Positions 1 to 6,857 of a stretch of DNA of 9,454 bases are shown here, in pieces. The stretch lies in NCBI GenBank assembly GCA_900766125.1, contig CAAFUD010000262.1, forward strand, positions 1-9,454, read 5' to 3'. Position 1 is the first letter of the stretch. Each line of letters starts with the position of its first letter. Below the pieces are notes generated by a model that saw only the letters and a list, made by a program, of their open reading frames with translations, was not told the DNA's origin and searched no databases. The position numbers and the translations under genes were made by a program. This DNA is from an uncultured Veillonella sp. (lineage in GTDB: Bacteria > Bacillota > Negativicutes > Veillonellales > Veillonellaceae).

Positions 1-19
1 CACGACGCTCTTCCGATCT
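1..19 (+). other. Illumina adapter remnant (sequencing artefact)
   Basis: The first 19 bases, CACGACGCTCTTCCGATCT, are identical to the 3' end of the standard Illumina TruSeq read-1 adapter/primer. They sit at the very edge of the window and abut the middle of a coding region. The reading frame stays open through them, but the residues they encode (HDALPI) are not part of the neighbouring protein family. The simplest reading is untrimmed adapter at a contig end, so genomic sequence starts at about base 20. Confidence 0.95.
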
Positions 20-312
20 GTTTAAATGCGGCGCCAGTCATTACAGAGCTACATGTTAAACATTTAGAAAAGGTTATTGATCGCTTTGACGAAAAGCTTG
101 AACCATTATCTAATTTTGTGATTCCTGGTGAAAAACAATCTTCAGCTTATTTACATGTAGCGAGAACGATTACTCGACGTGCTGAACGTGATTTATGGCG
201 TGTATTAGATGCTGGTGAAAGCGTTCACGAATCTAATTTAAAATATTTAAACCGTCTATCCGACCTTTGCTTTATTATGTGTCGTGTAGAAGAGGAACTT
301 GGAGCTGAATAA
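20..312 (+). CDS. PduO-type cob(I)alamin adenosyltransferase, C-terminal part (5' truncated by contig end)
   Basis: This enzyme transfers the adenosyl group of ATP to the cobalt of cob(I)alamin or a corrinoid precursor, giving the adenosylated form used by the cobamide genes to the right. Only about 97 C-terminal residues are present, of a family usually near 180-190. The N-terminal ATP-binding segment is missing because the contig starts inside the gene at the adapter. Visible PduO-family signatures are the FVIPGE turn followed by SAYLHVARTITRRAER, which contains the conserved arginine-rich helix that contacts ATP and the subunit interface, and then YLNRLSDLCFIMCR, the conserved C-terminal helix. 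The reading frame is open from base 20, and GTG at 118 is an internal valine, not a start. The gene ends at TAA 310-312, just before a hairpin terminator. It could be called cobA, cobO or pduO in different schemes; the fold assignment is firm and the symbol is not. Confidence 0.88.
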
Positions 313-316
313 ATAA

Positions 317-345
317 AAAAAGCTATGTATTTTACATAGCTTTTT
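317..345. terminator. Bidirectional intrinsic terminator between convergent genes
   Basis: A perfect 13-bp inverted repeat (arms 317-329 and 333-345) has a 3-base TTT loop; the core arms are AGCTATGTA and TACATAGCT. On the plus strand the 3' arm ends in five T. On the minus strand it ends in a run of seven T followed by ATTT, because of the A-tract at 311-321. It lies 5 bases after the adenosyltransferase stop and 15 bases past the end of the minus-strand gene, so it can end transcription from both sides. Confidence 0.85.
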
Positions 346-359
346 GCTCGTTATAGAAC

Positions 360-695
360 TTATTGTGAAATCGTTTGATTTAAAACATCGTGAGGACTTG
401 GATAGTAGAAGAAAATATGAGGAATTTCATAACGGAATTTTTCTCTCAATAGATCAGAAAGTGTTGTTTCGAAGTTTATAATCTTATCAGCTTCGAAATC
501 AAAATCTTCTACTAAAACCAATAACTGTGGTTCTACTTGAGGTGCATTTTCTGGTAACATTTCTGGTGGTAGTGGAACATTTACAACTACACGTGCAGTG
601 CCAATATATTTACCTTGTCCATCGTCGATGGCAACACGATAGGTATTATCCCATAAAGTAGCCATCATTTTTAGTTTCATATTCATAATTTCCAT
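360..695 (-). CDS. Hypothetical protein, 111 residues, divergent from the cobamide operon
   Basis: I do not recognise this protein. The start at 695 is well supported: on the minus strand it follows AAAGGAG with a 7-base spacer. The gene has its own stop (360-362) and faces a shared terminator, so it is very likely real. The product has no signal peptide or membrane segment and no cysteine. It is acidic (roughly 17 Asp/Glu against 9 Lys/Arg). The N-terminal third (about residues 8-40) looks beta-rich, with alternating hydrophobic residues around TYRVAIDDG and TARVVVNV. A proline-rich linker follows (PLPPEMLPENAPQVEP, about 41-56), then a mixed region with a hydrophobic strand (LLVLVEDFDF) and an aromatic tail (HIFFYYPSP). 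No catalytic motif is apparent. Its place between an adenosyltransferase and cobU allows, but does not show, a link to cobamide metabolism. It may be a lineage-restricted cytoplasmic protein. Confidence 0.75.
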   Translation of the reverse strand: MEIMNMKLKMMATLWDNTYRVAIDDGQGKYIGTARVVVNVPLPPEMLPENAPQVEPQLLVLVEDFDFEADKIINFETTLSDLLREKFRYEIPHIFFYYPSPHDVLNQTISQ

Positions 696-711
696 AGTAT
701 CGCTCCTTTGT

Positions 712-750
712 TATACTTATAATGATACTGAAATTATAAATTCTTGTATA
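712..750. promoter_or_regulatory. Divergent promoter region with nested inverted repeats
   Basis: The 63 bases between the minus-strand gene (start 695) and cobU (ATG 759) contain a perfect 7-bp inverted repeat, TTATAAT (717-723) and ATTATAA (733-739), 9 bases apart. It is flanked by TATAC (712-716) and GTATA (746-750). Each inner arm holds a consensus TATAAT: plus strand 718-723, which would start transcription near 730, and minus strand 738-733, which would start near 726. No good -35 element is seen at the right distance on either strand, so the promoter calls are tentative. The gap is too short for a cobalamin riboswitch. Confidence 0.4.
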
Positions 751-758
751 GGTGCATT

Positions 759-1337
759 ATGAAATCACAAATTATATTGTGTTCCGGTGGGGCACGAAGT
801 GGAAAAAGTGAATTTGCAGAACGTTTAGCCCTTGCCACAGAAGGTCGAAAAGCTTATGTGGCAACAGGACAAGCTTTTGATGATGAAATGGTTGATCGTA
901 TAAAGAAACATCAAGAGCGACGTGGTAATATATGGACGAATTTTGAAATACCATTATATTTGGCCGAAGAGTGGCAACATATTAGTAGTGTAGCGGATGT
1001 AATACTCATAGACTGCTTAACCATGTTTACAACAAATCATATGATGGCTCATGGGTCAATACAAGGCCAACAAGATGCAAATCGGTTAGAAGATACTGTA
1101 CTTTCAGAATTAGAAGCATTATTAAATCTAATTAAAGTAAGTGATGATAAAATAGTTATATTTGTAACTAATGAAATTGGTCTTGGTATTGTACCAGATA
1201 ATAAGCTAGCAAGATATTTTAGAGATATTGCAGGCCGCGTCAATCGAACAGTAGCAACTGAGGCTGATAAATTATACTTAACGATTAGTGGTGTTACCAT
1301 TGAGTTAAAATCCCAGGAGGTTCATATAAATGGCTAA
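759..1337 (+). CDS. cobU: Bifunctional adenosylcobinamide kinase / adenosylcobinamide-phosphate guanylyltransferase
   Basis: CobU phosphorylates the aminopropanol hydroxyl of adenosylcobinamide, then transfers GMP from GTP to give adenosyl-GDP-cobinamide, the substrate of CobS. From ATG 759 the product is 192 residues, close to the usual 180-195. Visible motifs are the P-loop GGARSGKS (10-17), YVATGQAFDDEM followed by RIKKH, whose His51 aligns with the histidine guanylylated in the family, a Walker B-like VILIDCLT, and the hallmark stretch VTNEIGLGIVPDN...ARYFRDIAGRVN near the C-terminus. A TTG at 744 would add five residues (MYRCI), but homologues begin right before the hydrophobic strand and P-loop, and AGGTG at 750-754 lies upstream of ATG 759, so 759 is preferred. 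The spacing is short (4 bases), so initiation may be weak. It is the first gene of the operon and overlaps cobQ by 8 bases. Confidence 0.93.
   Translation: MKSQIILCSGGARSGKSEFAERLALATEGRKAYVATGQAFDDEMVDRIKKHQERRGNIWTNFEIPLYLAEEWQHISSVADVILIDCLTMFTTNHMMAHGSIQGQQDANRLEDTVLSELEALLNLIKVSDDKIVIFVTNEIGLGIVPDNKLARYFRDIAGRVNRTVATEADKLYLTISGVTIELKSQEVHING
1315..1320 (+). promoter_or_regulatory. Ribosome binding site of cobQ inside cobU
   Basis: A perfect AGGAGG lies within the last codons of cobU, 9 bases before the cobQ ATG at 1330. It fixes the cobQ start and allows independent or coupled translation across the 8-base overlap. Confidence 0.8.
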
Positions 1338-2847
1338 GAAAATTATGTTCCAAGGAACAAGTTCCAATGTAGGCAAAAGTATTTTATGTACTGCATTATG
1401 CCGTATCTTTTATAGAAGAGGTTTTAAAACTGTTCCCTTTAAAGCTCAAAATATGGCCCTCAATTCTTATGTGACAAAATGGGGCGATGAAATTGGCCGT
1501 GCTCAAGTAGCGCAAGCTGAGGCTGCTGGCATAGATCCAATTGTACAAATGAACCCTGTGTTATTAAAACCTACAGGTAATCAATCTTCTCAAGTTGTAT
1601 TGATGGGTAAACCTGTGGGCGTTTATAGTGCTAAAGAATACCATACAAAATATTCCTTAACCGCTCTTGATAAGGTAAAAGAATCTATCGATTTCTTAGA
1701 TTCCAATTTCGATATGATGGTTATTGAAGGTGCAGGTAGCCCTGCAGAAGTGAATCTCAAGGCTAATGATATCGTAAATATGCGCATTGCTAAGATGACG
1801 AAAGCACCTGTATATCTCATTGCTGATATCGATCGTGGTGGTGCTATTGCATCTATTGTGGGTACATTAGAATTGCTCGAACCAGAAGAACGAGATCTCA
1901 TTAAAGGTATTGTTATCAATAAATTCCGTGGTGATATTAAACTATTAGAACCTGCCCTTACCTTCATTGAAGAAAAAACAGGAAAAAAGGTAGTTGGTGT
2001 CATTCCTGCCATTGAAAACCTTGATATTGATGAAGAAGACTCTGTTGCACTGGAAAACAAACGCAATAGTGGTGCTAAAGAAATTCAAGTAGTGGTTATG
2101 CAAACACCTAAAATTTCTAACTTTACTGACTTTGATGCATTAAATTATGAACCAGATGTATCTGTTCGATTCGTCGGCCCTGGCGATGTTATTGGCAATC
2201 CTGACTTAATCATTTTACCGGGCTCCAAAAATACACTAGCAGATCTTACATATCTTCGTAACTCTGGTTTTGCCGATGAAATAAAAAAACTTGCTGACCA
2301 AGGTACACCTGTTATTGGTGTATGTGGGGGCAATCAAATGTTGGGTAAAACGATTTATGATCCGCATCATATGGAAGGAGATATTGAAGAAATTGAAGGT
2401 CTTGGTTTAGTCGATTCTTCTACGACTATGAAGGATCAAAAAACAACACATCAAGTAGAATTCAATGTTTCAAATCTTCAATTTTTAAATGGTACATTTA
2501 CAGGTGAAAAACTAGTAGGCTATGAAATCCATATGGGTGATACTACACCATTAGTAGATAGTGTGCGCCGTTGTTTCACCATTACAAGTCGCAGTGAAGA
2601 AGCCGTTAATGTAGTCGATGGTTTTATCGATGGTAATCACCAAGTAATGGGGACATATATTCATGGTGTGTTTGATAATGATGAATTTAGACGCTTTATT
2701 ATCAATCAGTTGCGTGAACGTAAGGGGTTAGAACCATTAGATGTAGTATTCCATTATTTCGAACACAAGAATGCAGCTTATAATCGATTAGCTGATATTG
2801 TAGAGGAACACTTAGATATGGATTATATTATGTCTACCTTGGGGTAA
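1330..2847 (+). CDS. cobQ: Cobyric acid synthase (adenosylcobyrinic acid a,c-diamide amidotransferase)
   Basis: CobQ (CbiP) performs four ATP- and glutamine-dependent amidations on adenosylcobyrinic acid a,c-diamide to give adenosylcobyric acid. The 505-residue length is typical. The N-terminal synthetase domain begins with the P-loop-like GTSSNVGKS (9-17), then PFKAQNMALNSYVT, EIGRAQ, MNPVLLKPTGNQ and VIEGAGSPAEVNL, all diagnostic of CobQ rather than the related CbiA. The C-terminal class I glutamine amidotransferase domain has Cys332 in GVCGGNQMLG as nucleophile and His445 in YIHGVF as part of the triad. The domains and motifs are intact. The presence of CobQ implies that the host makes the corrin ring or takes up an early intermediate, because plain cobinamide salvage does not need it. 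It overlaps cobU and is followed 12 bases later by cbiB. Confidence 0.96.
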   Translation: MAKKIMFQGTSSNVGKSILCTALCRIFYRRGFKTVPFKAQNMALNSYVTKWGDEIGRAQVAQAEAAGIDPIVQMNPVLLKPTGNQSSQVVLMGKPVGVYSAKEYHTKYSLTALDKVKESIDFLDSNFDMMVIEGAGSPAEVNLKANDIVNMRIAKMTKAPVYLIADIDRGGAIASIVGTLELLEPEERDLIKGIVINKFRGDIKLLEPALTFIEEKTGKKVVGVIPAIENLDIDEEDSVALENKRNSGAKEIQVVVMQTPKISNFTDFDALNYEPDVSVRFVGPGDVIGNPDLIILPGSKNTLADLTYLRNSGFADEIKKLADQGTPVIGVCGGNQMLGKTIYDPHHMEGDIEEIEGLGLVDSSTTMKDQKTTHQVEFNVSNLQFLNGTFTGEKLVGYEIHMGDTTPLVDSVRRCFTITSRSEEAVNVVDGFIDGNHQVMGTYIHGVFDNDEFRRFIINQLRERKGLEPLDVVFHYFEHKNAAYNRLADIVEEHLDMDYIMSTLG

Positions 2848-2859
2848 TAGGGGAGATAT

Positions 2860-3852
2860 ATGGAACATTTAACAATCTTGCATTGGTTTACAAAGTATAG
2901 CTTTGTATGTATACCAGTCTTAGCATTTTTATTAGATTTACTCATTGGAGATCCTAATAGTAAATACCATCCTGTAGCTATTATTGGTCGCATCATATCC
3001 TTTTTTGAGGCTGTTCTCTATAAAGATACTGATAACGATACTAAAAAATTATGGTACGGTGGTATTGCAGTTGGCTTAATCCTCGTTTCTGTATATATTA
3101 TAGTGTCTTTAATACTATGGCTTGGTGGCGTAGTTGATGAATGGGTAGAATATGCTCTTGAAGTAATTATTTTATATATTGCTATATCTCCACGTTCACT
3201 AGCTGGTGCAGGCTTTACTATTAGCCAATTAATTAAACAAGATAATATTGTAGAGGCACGCAAACGATTATCTTGGATTGTAGGTCGCGATACAGAAGAA
3301 TTAGATGAAAGTGAAATTACACGAGCTACAGTAGAAACCATTGCTGAAAACACAGTGGATGGAATTATTGCTCCGTTATTCTTCTTTATCCTTGGCGGTC
3401 CAATGGGTGCAATTCTATATAGAACTGCCAATACTATGGACTCTATGCTTGGGTATAAGAACCAAAAATATTTATACTTTGGACGAGTAGCAGCTCGCTT
3501 TGATGATCTGCTCAATTGGATTCCTGCACGCATTACCTTTATATTATTAATAATTTCTGCATTCTTTTTACGCTTTGATGCTAAAAAAGCCCTACAAATA
3601 GGCTTGCGTGATGCCCATAAGCATCCAAGTCCTAATGGCGGTTATGCAGAAGCACCAGTCGCAGGAGCCTTACATATCCGATTAGGTGGATACAACCAAT
3701 ATTTCAAAAAAATGACCTTCCGTGAATACATGGGAGATCCCATTGAAAAATTAAATCGTAACCACATTACACGTACAATTTATATGATGTATTTTACGAC
3801 TATACTAATGATCATAATTAGTACAGCCATTACTTATGGGATGAATGTATAA
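2860..3852 (+). CDS. cbiB: Adenosylcobinamide-phosphate synthase, membrane protein
   Basis: CbiB (called CobD in the aerobic-pathway naming) attaches aminopropanol phosphate to adenosylcobyric acid through an amide bond. The 330-residue product is in the usual size range. Family signatures are LLDLLIGDP near the N-terminus (Asp26, GDP 30-32) with a downstream HPV, ETIAENTVDGIIAP (159-172), YRTANTMDSMLGYKN, FDDLLNWIPAR, and HPSPNGGYAEAPVAGAL from His255. Several hydrophobic helices (about 15-30, 65-90, 95-112, 170-190, 220-236 and a C-terminal helix 308-325) mark it as an inner-membrane protein, as is CobS. AGGGGAG just upstream (2849-2855) serves as the ribosome binding site for ATG 2860. The stop codon shares one base with the cobS start (TAATG), so translation is likely coupled. 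Confidence 0.95.
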   Translation: MEHLTILHWFTKYSFVCIPVLAFLLDLLIGDPNSKYHPVAIIGRIISFFEAVLYKDTDNDTKKLWYGGIAVGLILVSVYIIVSLILWLGGVVDEWVEYALEVIILYIAISPRSLAGAGFTISQLIKQDNIVEARKRLSWIVGRDTEELDESEITRATVETIAENTVDGIIAPLFFFILGGPMGAILYRTANTMDSMLGYKNQKYLYFGRVAARFDDLLNWIPARITFILLIISAFFLRFDAKKALQIGLRDAHKHPSPNGGYAEAPVAGALHIRLGGYNQYFKKMTFREYMGDPIEKLNRNHITRTIYMMYFTTILMIIISTAITYGMNV

Positions 3853-4745
3853 TGACACCTTTTTTCATAGCATTACAGTTTCTAACACGTTTAAAAATCG
3901 TTAATCAAACAGAATGGTCTGTAGAAGATTTTGGTAAATCCGTTGTAGCCTTTCCCTATGTAGGCTTAATTATTGGCCTTATTTTAGCATTATTGTATGG
4001 TATATTATCACCATTTATACCGTTAGTACCATTGATGTTAATCCTTGTTATAGCGGAATTCTTAATTACAGGTGGTCTCCATGCTGATGGCCTAATGGAC
4101 ACCAGTGACGGTTTATTTTCTGGACGTGAAAGGGACCGTAAGTTAGAAATTATGAAAGATAGCCGTATAGGTTCTTTTGGTGTTGTTGCTTTTGTATTTG
4201 TTACACTTTTAAAATGGCAATTATTAACAGCGATTCCAACAGCGGAATTTATTCCAATGGCACTGATTATGATGCCATTAATGAGTCGTTGGTCCCTTGT
4301 GTTGAGTATTCGATCCTATCCCTATGCACGAGAGCAGGGAATGGGGGCTGCATTCGCTAATTTAGCACCCAAACATGTTATTACATACAATACACTATCA
4401 ACCTTCTTTATGCCTATTGTAATATTACTAATTGGTGTAATTTTATATACCCTTTTATATGGCGTATATTCCATTTTTTCCATAGCTGATGTAGGCTATG
4501 TTGTTGGATTAGGCGTATTGGTTTACGCTACATTAGGTATTTTTCAAATTAATATTGTAAGTATGATTATTACCTATATTATTAATCGTATACTCAACCA
4601 TTATATTGTTAAGCAACTTGGTGGTACTACAGGTGATACTTACGGATTTGTTGTTGAAGTTACAGAGGTTTTACTACTTTTAATTTATATTATTATATTA
4701 TCTGTATTATCTGCTTCTGTGGCTTCTAATACTACGATGTTTTAA
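3852..4745 (+). CDS. cobS: Adenosylcobinamide-GDP ribazoletransferase (cobalamin synthase)
   Basis: CobS joins adenosyl-GDP-cobinamide to the alpha-ribazole (phosphate) of the lower base, releasing GMP, in the cytoplasmic membrane. The diagnostic segment GGLHADGLMDTSDGLFSG begins at residue 74, with Asp79, Asp83 and Asp86 forming the expected metal-binding acidic cluster. It is followed by RKLEIMKDSRIGSFGV. The C-terminal GGTTGDTYG (257-265) is also conserved. The rest is strongly hydrophobic, with about seven membrane segments. At 297 residues it is longer than the familiar enterobacterial protein (about 247). The extra length is mainly hydrophobic sequence between about residues 175 and 240 plus the C-terminal tail. 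It starts on the last base of the cbiB stop. Downstream 47 bases carry only a weak AT-only hairpin. Confidence 0.95.
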   Translation: MTPFFIALQFLTRLKIVNQTEWSVEDFGKSVVAFPYVGLIIGLILALLYGILSPFIPLVPLMLILVIAEFLITGGLHADGLMDTSDGLFSGRERDRKLEIMKDSRIGSFGVVAFVFVTLLKWQLLTAIPTAEFIPMALIMMPLMSRWSLVLSIRSYPYAREQGMGAAFANLAPKHVITYNTLSTFFMPIVILLIGVILYTLLYGVYSIFSIADVGYVVGLGVLVYATLGIFQINIVSMIITYIINRILNHYIVKQLGGTTGDTYGFVVEVTEVLLLLIYIIILSVLSASVASNTTMF

Positions 4746-4797
4746 TAATTATTTATCCATTATTTTGTAAAAACAATTACTGTTTTTGTTTAATGCG

Positions 4798-4804
4798 AAA
4801 GGAG
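4798..4804 (+). promoter_or_regulatory. Ribosome binding site deciding the threonine kinase start (GTG 4811)
   Basis: AAAGGAG sits 6 bases before GTG 4811, ideal spacing. The in-frame ATG at 4793 lies upstream of this motif and has only a T-rich tract before it (TGTTTTTGTTTA). The GTG is therefore the likely true start, and codons from 4793 to 4810 are probably leader. Confidence 0.8.
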
Positions 4805-4810
4805 TTTAAT

Positions 4811-5695
4811 GTGACCTATTATGTAAGAGCCCCAGGTACATGTGGGGAATTTCTACAAGGTTCTATTAATGGCCAGTCATTTTTAGTGACTTGTCCTATT
4901 AATCGTTACTCCTACGCATTAAGTAATGTAAAACATCCATTTTCACAGCAGTATTGTGCATTACAACCTAAATCTGCTAAGGCAAGACAATTAGTACAAC
5001 GGCTATTGCAAAAAAATAATAAAGACCAATCTTGTCCACCTGTATATGTACGTTCTGACATTATACAAGGTAAAGGGATGGCTTCAAGTTCTGCGGATAT
5101 TTCTGTAACGGCTATGGCTACTGCTTTAGCTATGGATTATAATTTATCACTAAAAGAACTAGAACAAATCTGTTTATCCGTAGAACCTACAGATGCTTCA
5201 TTTTATCAAGGTGTTACGCAGTTTGATTATATTAAGGGTACCATTTCTCAACCACTAGGAATGTGTCCGCCATTGAAAATTCTTGTATTTGATGAAGGCG
5301 GTAGTATAGATACCATTACCTTTAATCAACAAGTAGATTTACAAGCTAAAATTTTAGAAAAAGAGTCTATTATACGTGAGTCATTAGATTTATTTAAACG
5401 AGGCTTACATACACATGATATCAATTTAATTGGTCAAGCTGCTACATTGAGTGCTTTTGGTAATCAACGCATTCTATATAAAGCAAATTTATATGATTTT
5501 CACGATATAGGTAATTACTATAACAGTGTTGGTACAATCATAGCTCATAGTGGTACTATTATGGGACTGCTATTTCCAGTAGATTACAGTCGCATTGATG
5601 ATTGTAAGCAAGAAATCATACGTAAGTTACCTCACTTATCCTATGTGGATACAGTAGAAACCACAAATGAAGGATTAACCTATATTAAACGATAA
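4811..5695 (+). CDS. pduX: L-threonine kinase, PduX-like (GHMP kinase family)
   Basis: PduX phosphorylates L-threonine to L-threonine O-3-phosphate, the substrate of the decarboxylase encoded next. From GTG 4811 the product has 294 residues, close to the roughly 300 of Salmonella PduX. The N-terminus VRAPGTCGEFLQG (5-17) is the GHMP motif 1 in the form typical of PduX and related kinases. GKGMASSSADIS (87-98) is the glycine/serine-rich ATP-binding motif 2. The C-terminal part has the glycine-containing SGTIMGLLF segment that fits motif 3. The product is cytoplasmic, with no membrane segment. The start was chosen by the ribosome binding site at 4798-4804; ATG 4793 would add six residues (MRKEFN). 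Immediate linkage to cobD supports threonine kinase over other GHMP roles such as homoserine or mevalonate kinase. The family is clear; substrate specificity is inferred from context. Confidence 0.87.
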   Translation: MTYYVRAPGTCGEFLQGSINGQSFLVTCPINRYSYALSNVKHPFSQQYCALQPKSAKARQLVQRLLQKNNKDQSCPPVYVRSDIIQGKGMASSSADISVTAMATALAMDYNLSLKELEQICLSVEPTDASFYQGVTQFDYIKGTISQPLGMCPPLKILVFDEGGSIDTITFNQQVDLQAKILEKESIIRESLDLFKRGLHTHDINLIGQAATLSAFGNQRILYKANLYDFHDIGNYYNSVGTIIAHSGTIMGLLFPVDYSRIDDCKQEIIRKLPHLSYVDTVETTNEGLTYIKR

Positions 5696-5719
5696 TATAT
5701 TTAATAGAAAGAGAATTAA

Positions 5720-6850
5720 ATGTCTAAGATACATGGGGGCAATATATTTCAGTTTGCCCATGAACAACGAATTGAACCATATGAGGTGGTCGACTTTAGC
5801 GCTAATATTAATCCCCTTGGACCTAGTCAACGTGGATTAGATGCATTAAATGCACAATTACGCTACATTTCTCATTACCCTGATGCTACCAATGATGATG
5901 TATTAAATGCTATTGCTGATACATATGAAATGGATAAACATCAAATTATAGTTGGTAATGGTGCAGCCGAGCTATTATATGCTATTTGCCGTTTACCTGG
6001 ATATACAGGTGCTTTTGTACCAGCACCAGGGTTTTCTGAGTATAAAGAGGCTCTTGAAGCAAGTAAGATTCCTGTACGTGATATTTTTTATCGACCTCGG
6101 GAAGATGATAATGGAAAACCTTATTTTGAGGTACCATATTTGGCATTAGAAACCTTTGCAGCTGAACTAAAAGGGCAAGATGGTCGCATCATTGTATTTT
6201 TAGGTAATCCTAATAATCCAGATGGTACATTACTTGATAAAGATCATATTCGCACTGTAGCGAGTATGTTGAAAGATGCAAATAGCTTACTCGTTATAGA
6301 TGAATCATTTATCGATTTTGTTGGAAATGATCCATTACAAGATAATGAGCATTCTATGCGCTCTTTAGTAAATGAATTCGATAATATCATCGTAGTTCAT
6401 TCCTTCACAAAATTCTATGCTGTACCTGGTTTACGCATTGGTGCCGCTTTTGCTAACGAAACATTAATTACTCAATTACAGCAATATATTCCTAGTTGGT
6501 CTGTAAACACATTAGCGCAAGCATATACAAAGGCTGCCTTGAATGATGTGGATTACATTAAGCGAACTAAACAAGAATTAAATGAAGAAAGAGCATTCAT
6601 GTACAATGCATTAGATGATATAGAAGGAATTACTGTATATCCACCTTCAGCTAATTTTATTTTGTTCCAAGTTAATCAAGAAGGAATTACAGCAAACTAT
6701 ATTAATGAAGAGCTAAAAAAATATAATATGATTGTGCGCAATTGTGGCTCCTATGTAGGTTTAACTAATCACTGGGTACGCATTGCTATTAAAGATCATG
6801 ATACTAATATTAAACTGGTGGATAAACTGACAAATATTTTGAAAGTATAG
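5720..6850 (+). CDS. cobD: Threonine-phosphate decarboxylase, PLP-dependent
   Basis: CobD decarboxylates L-threonine O-3-phosphate to (R)-1-amino-2-propanol phosphate, the linker that CbiB attaches. At 376 residues it has the normal size for this class I/II aminotransferase-fold family. The N-terminus HGGNIF and DFSANINPLGPS are typical of CobD and separate it from its near relative HisC. GNGAAELLY precedes the cofactor site, followed by NPNNPDG, DESF (Asp194, contacts the pyridine nitrogen) and SFTKFYAVPGLRIG, with Lys231 as the Schiff-base lysine. Arg354 in WVRIAI is the substrate carboxylate-binding arginine. The ribosome binding site is modest (AAAGAG, 5708-5713). It lies 24 bases after pduX and 7 bases before the phosphatase. 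A histidinol-phosphate aminotransferase is the main alternative, made unlikely by the N-terminal motif and the neighbours. Confidence 0.92.
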   Translation: MSKIHGGNIFQFAHEQRIEPYEVVDFSANINPLGPSQRGLDALNAQLRYISHYPDATNDDVLNAIADTYEMDKHQIIVGNGAAELLYAICRLPGYTGAFVPAPGFSEYKEALEASKIPVRDIFYRPREDDNGKPYFEVPYLALETFAAELKGQDGRIIVFLGNPNNPDGTLLDKDHIRTVASMLKDANSLLVIDESFIDFVGNDPLQDNEHSMRSLVNEFDNIIVVHSFTKFYAVPGLRIGAAFANETLITQLQQYIPSWSVNTLAQAYTKAALNDVDYIKRTKQELNEERAFMYNALDDIEGITVYPPSANFILFQVNQEGITANYINEELKKYNMIVRNCGSYVGLTNHWVRIAIKDHDTNIKLVDKLTNILKV

Positions 6851-6857
6851 GAAGATT

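Noticed and set aside
744..758. TTG 744 as the start of cobU
   Set aside because: It would place MYRCI before the conserved N-terminus, and no ribosome binding site precedes it. ATG 759 has AGGTG upstream and matches the usual family start.
826..842. GCCACAG-like string resembling part of a B12 box
   Set aside because: It lies inside the cobU coding region, encodes conserved-frame residues, and has none of the surrounding cobalamin-riboswitch structure.
1623..2066. Long minus-strand open frame inside cobQ (and similar ones at 1049-1300, 3018-3533, 8528-8821, 9003-9305)
   Set aside because: These are antisense shadows of well-conserved coding regions, with low-complexity, serine/isoleucine-rich translations and no recognisable motifs.
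4769..4787. Hairpin AAAAACA/TGTTTTT between cobS and the threonine kinase as a terminator
   Set aside because: It is a 7-bp stem with a single G-C pair and is followed by GTTTAATG, not a clean T-run. It is too weak to call a terminator in such AT-rich DNA, and the genes on both sides belong to one pathway.
5952..6149. Alternative plus-strand frame within cobD
   Set aside because: It overlaps the conserved PLP-enzyme coding sequence entirely and its translation shows no family features.
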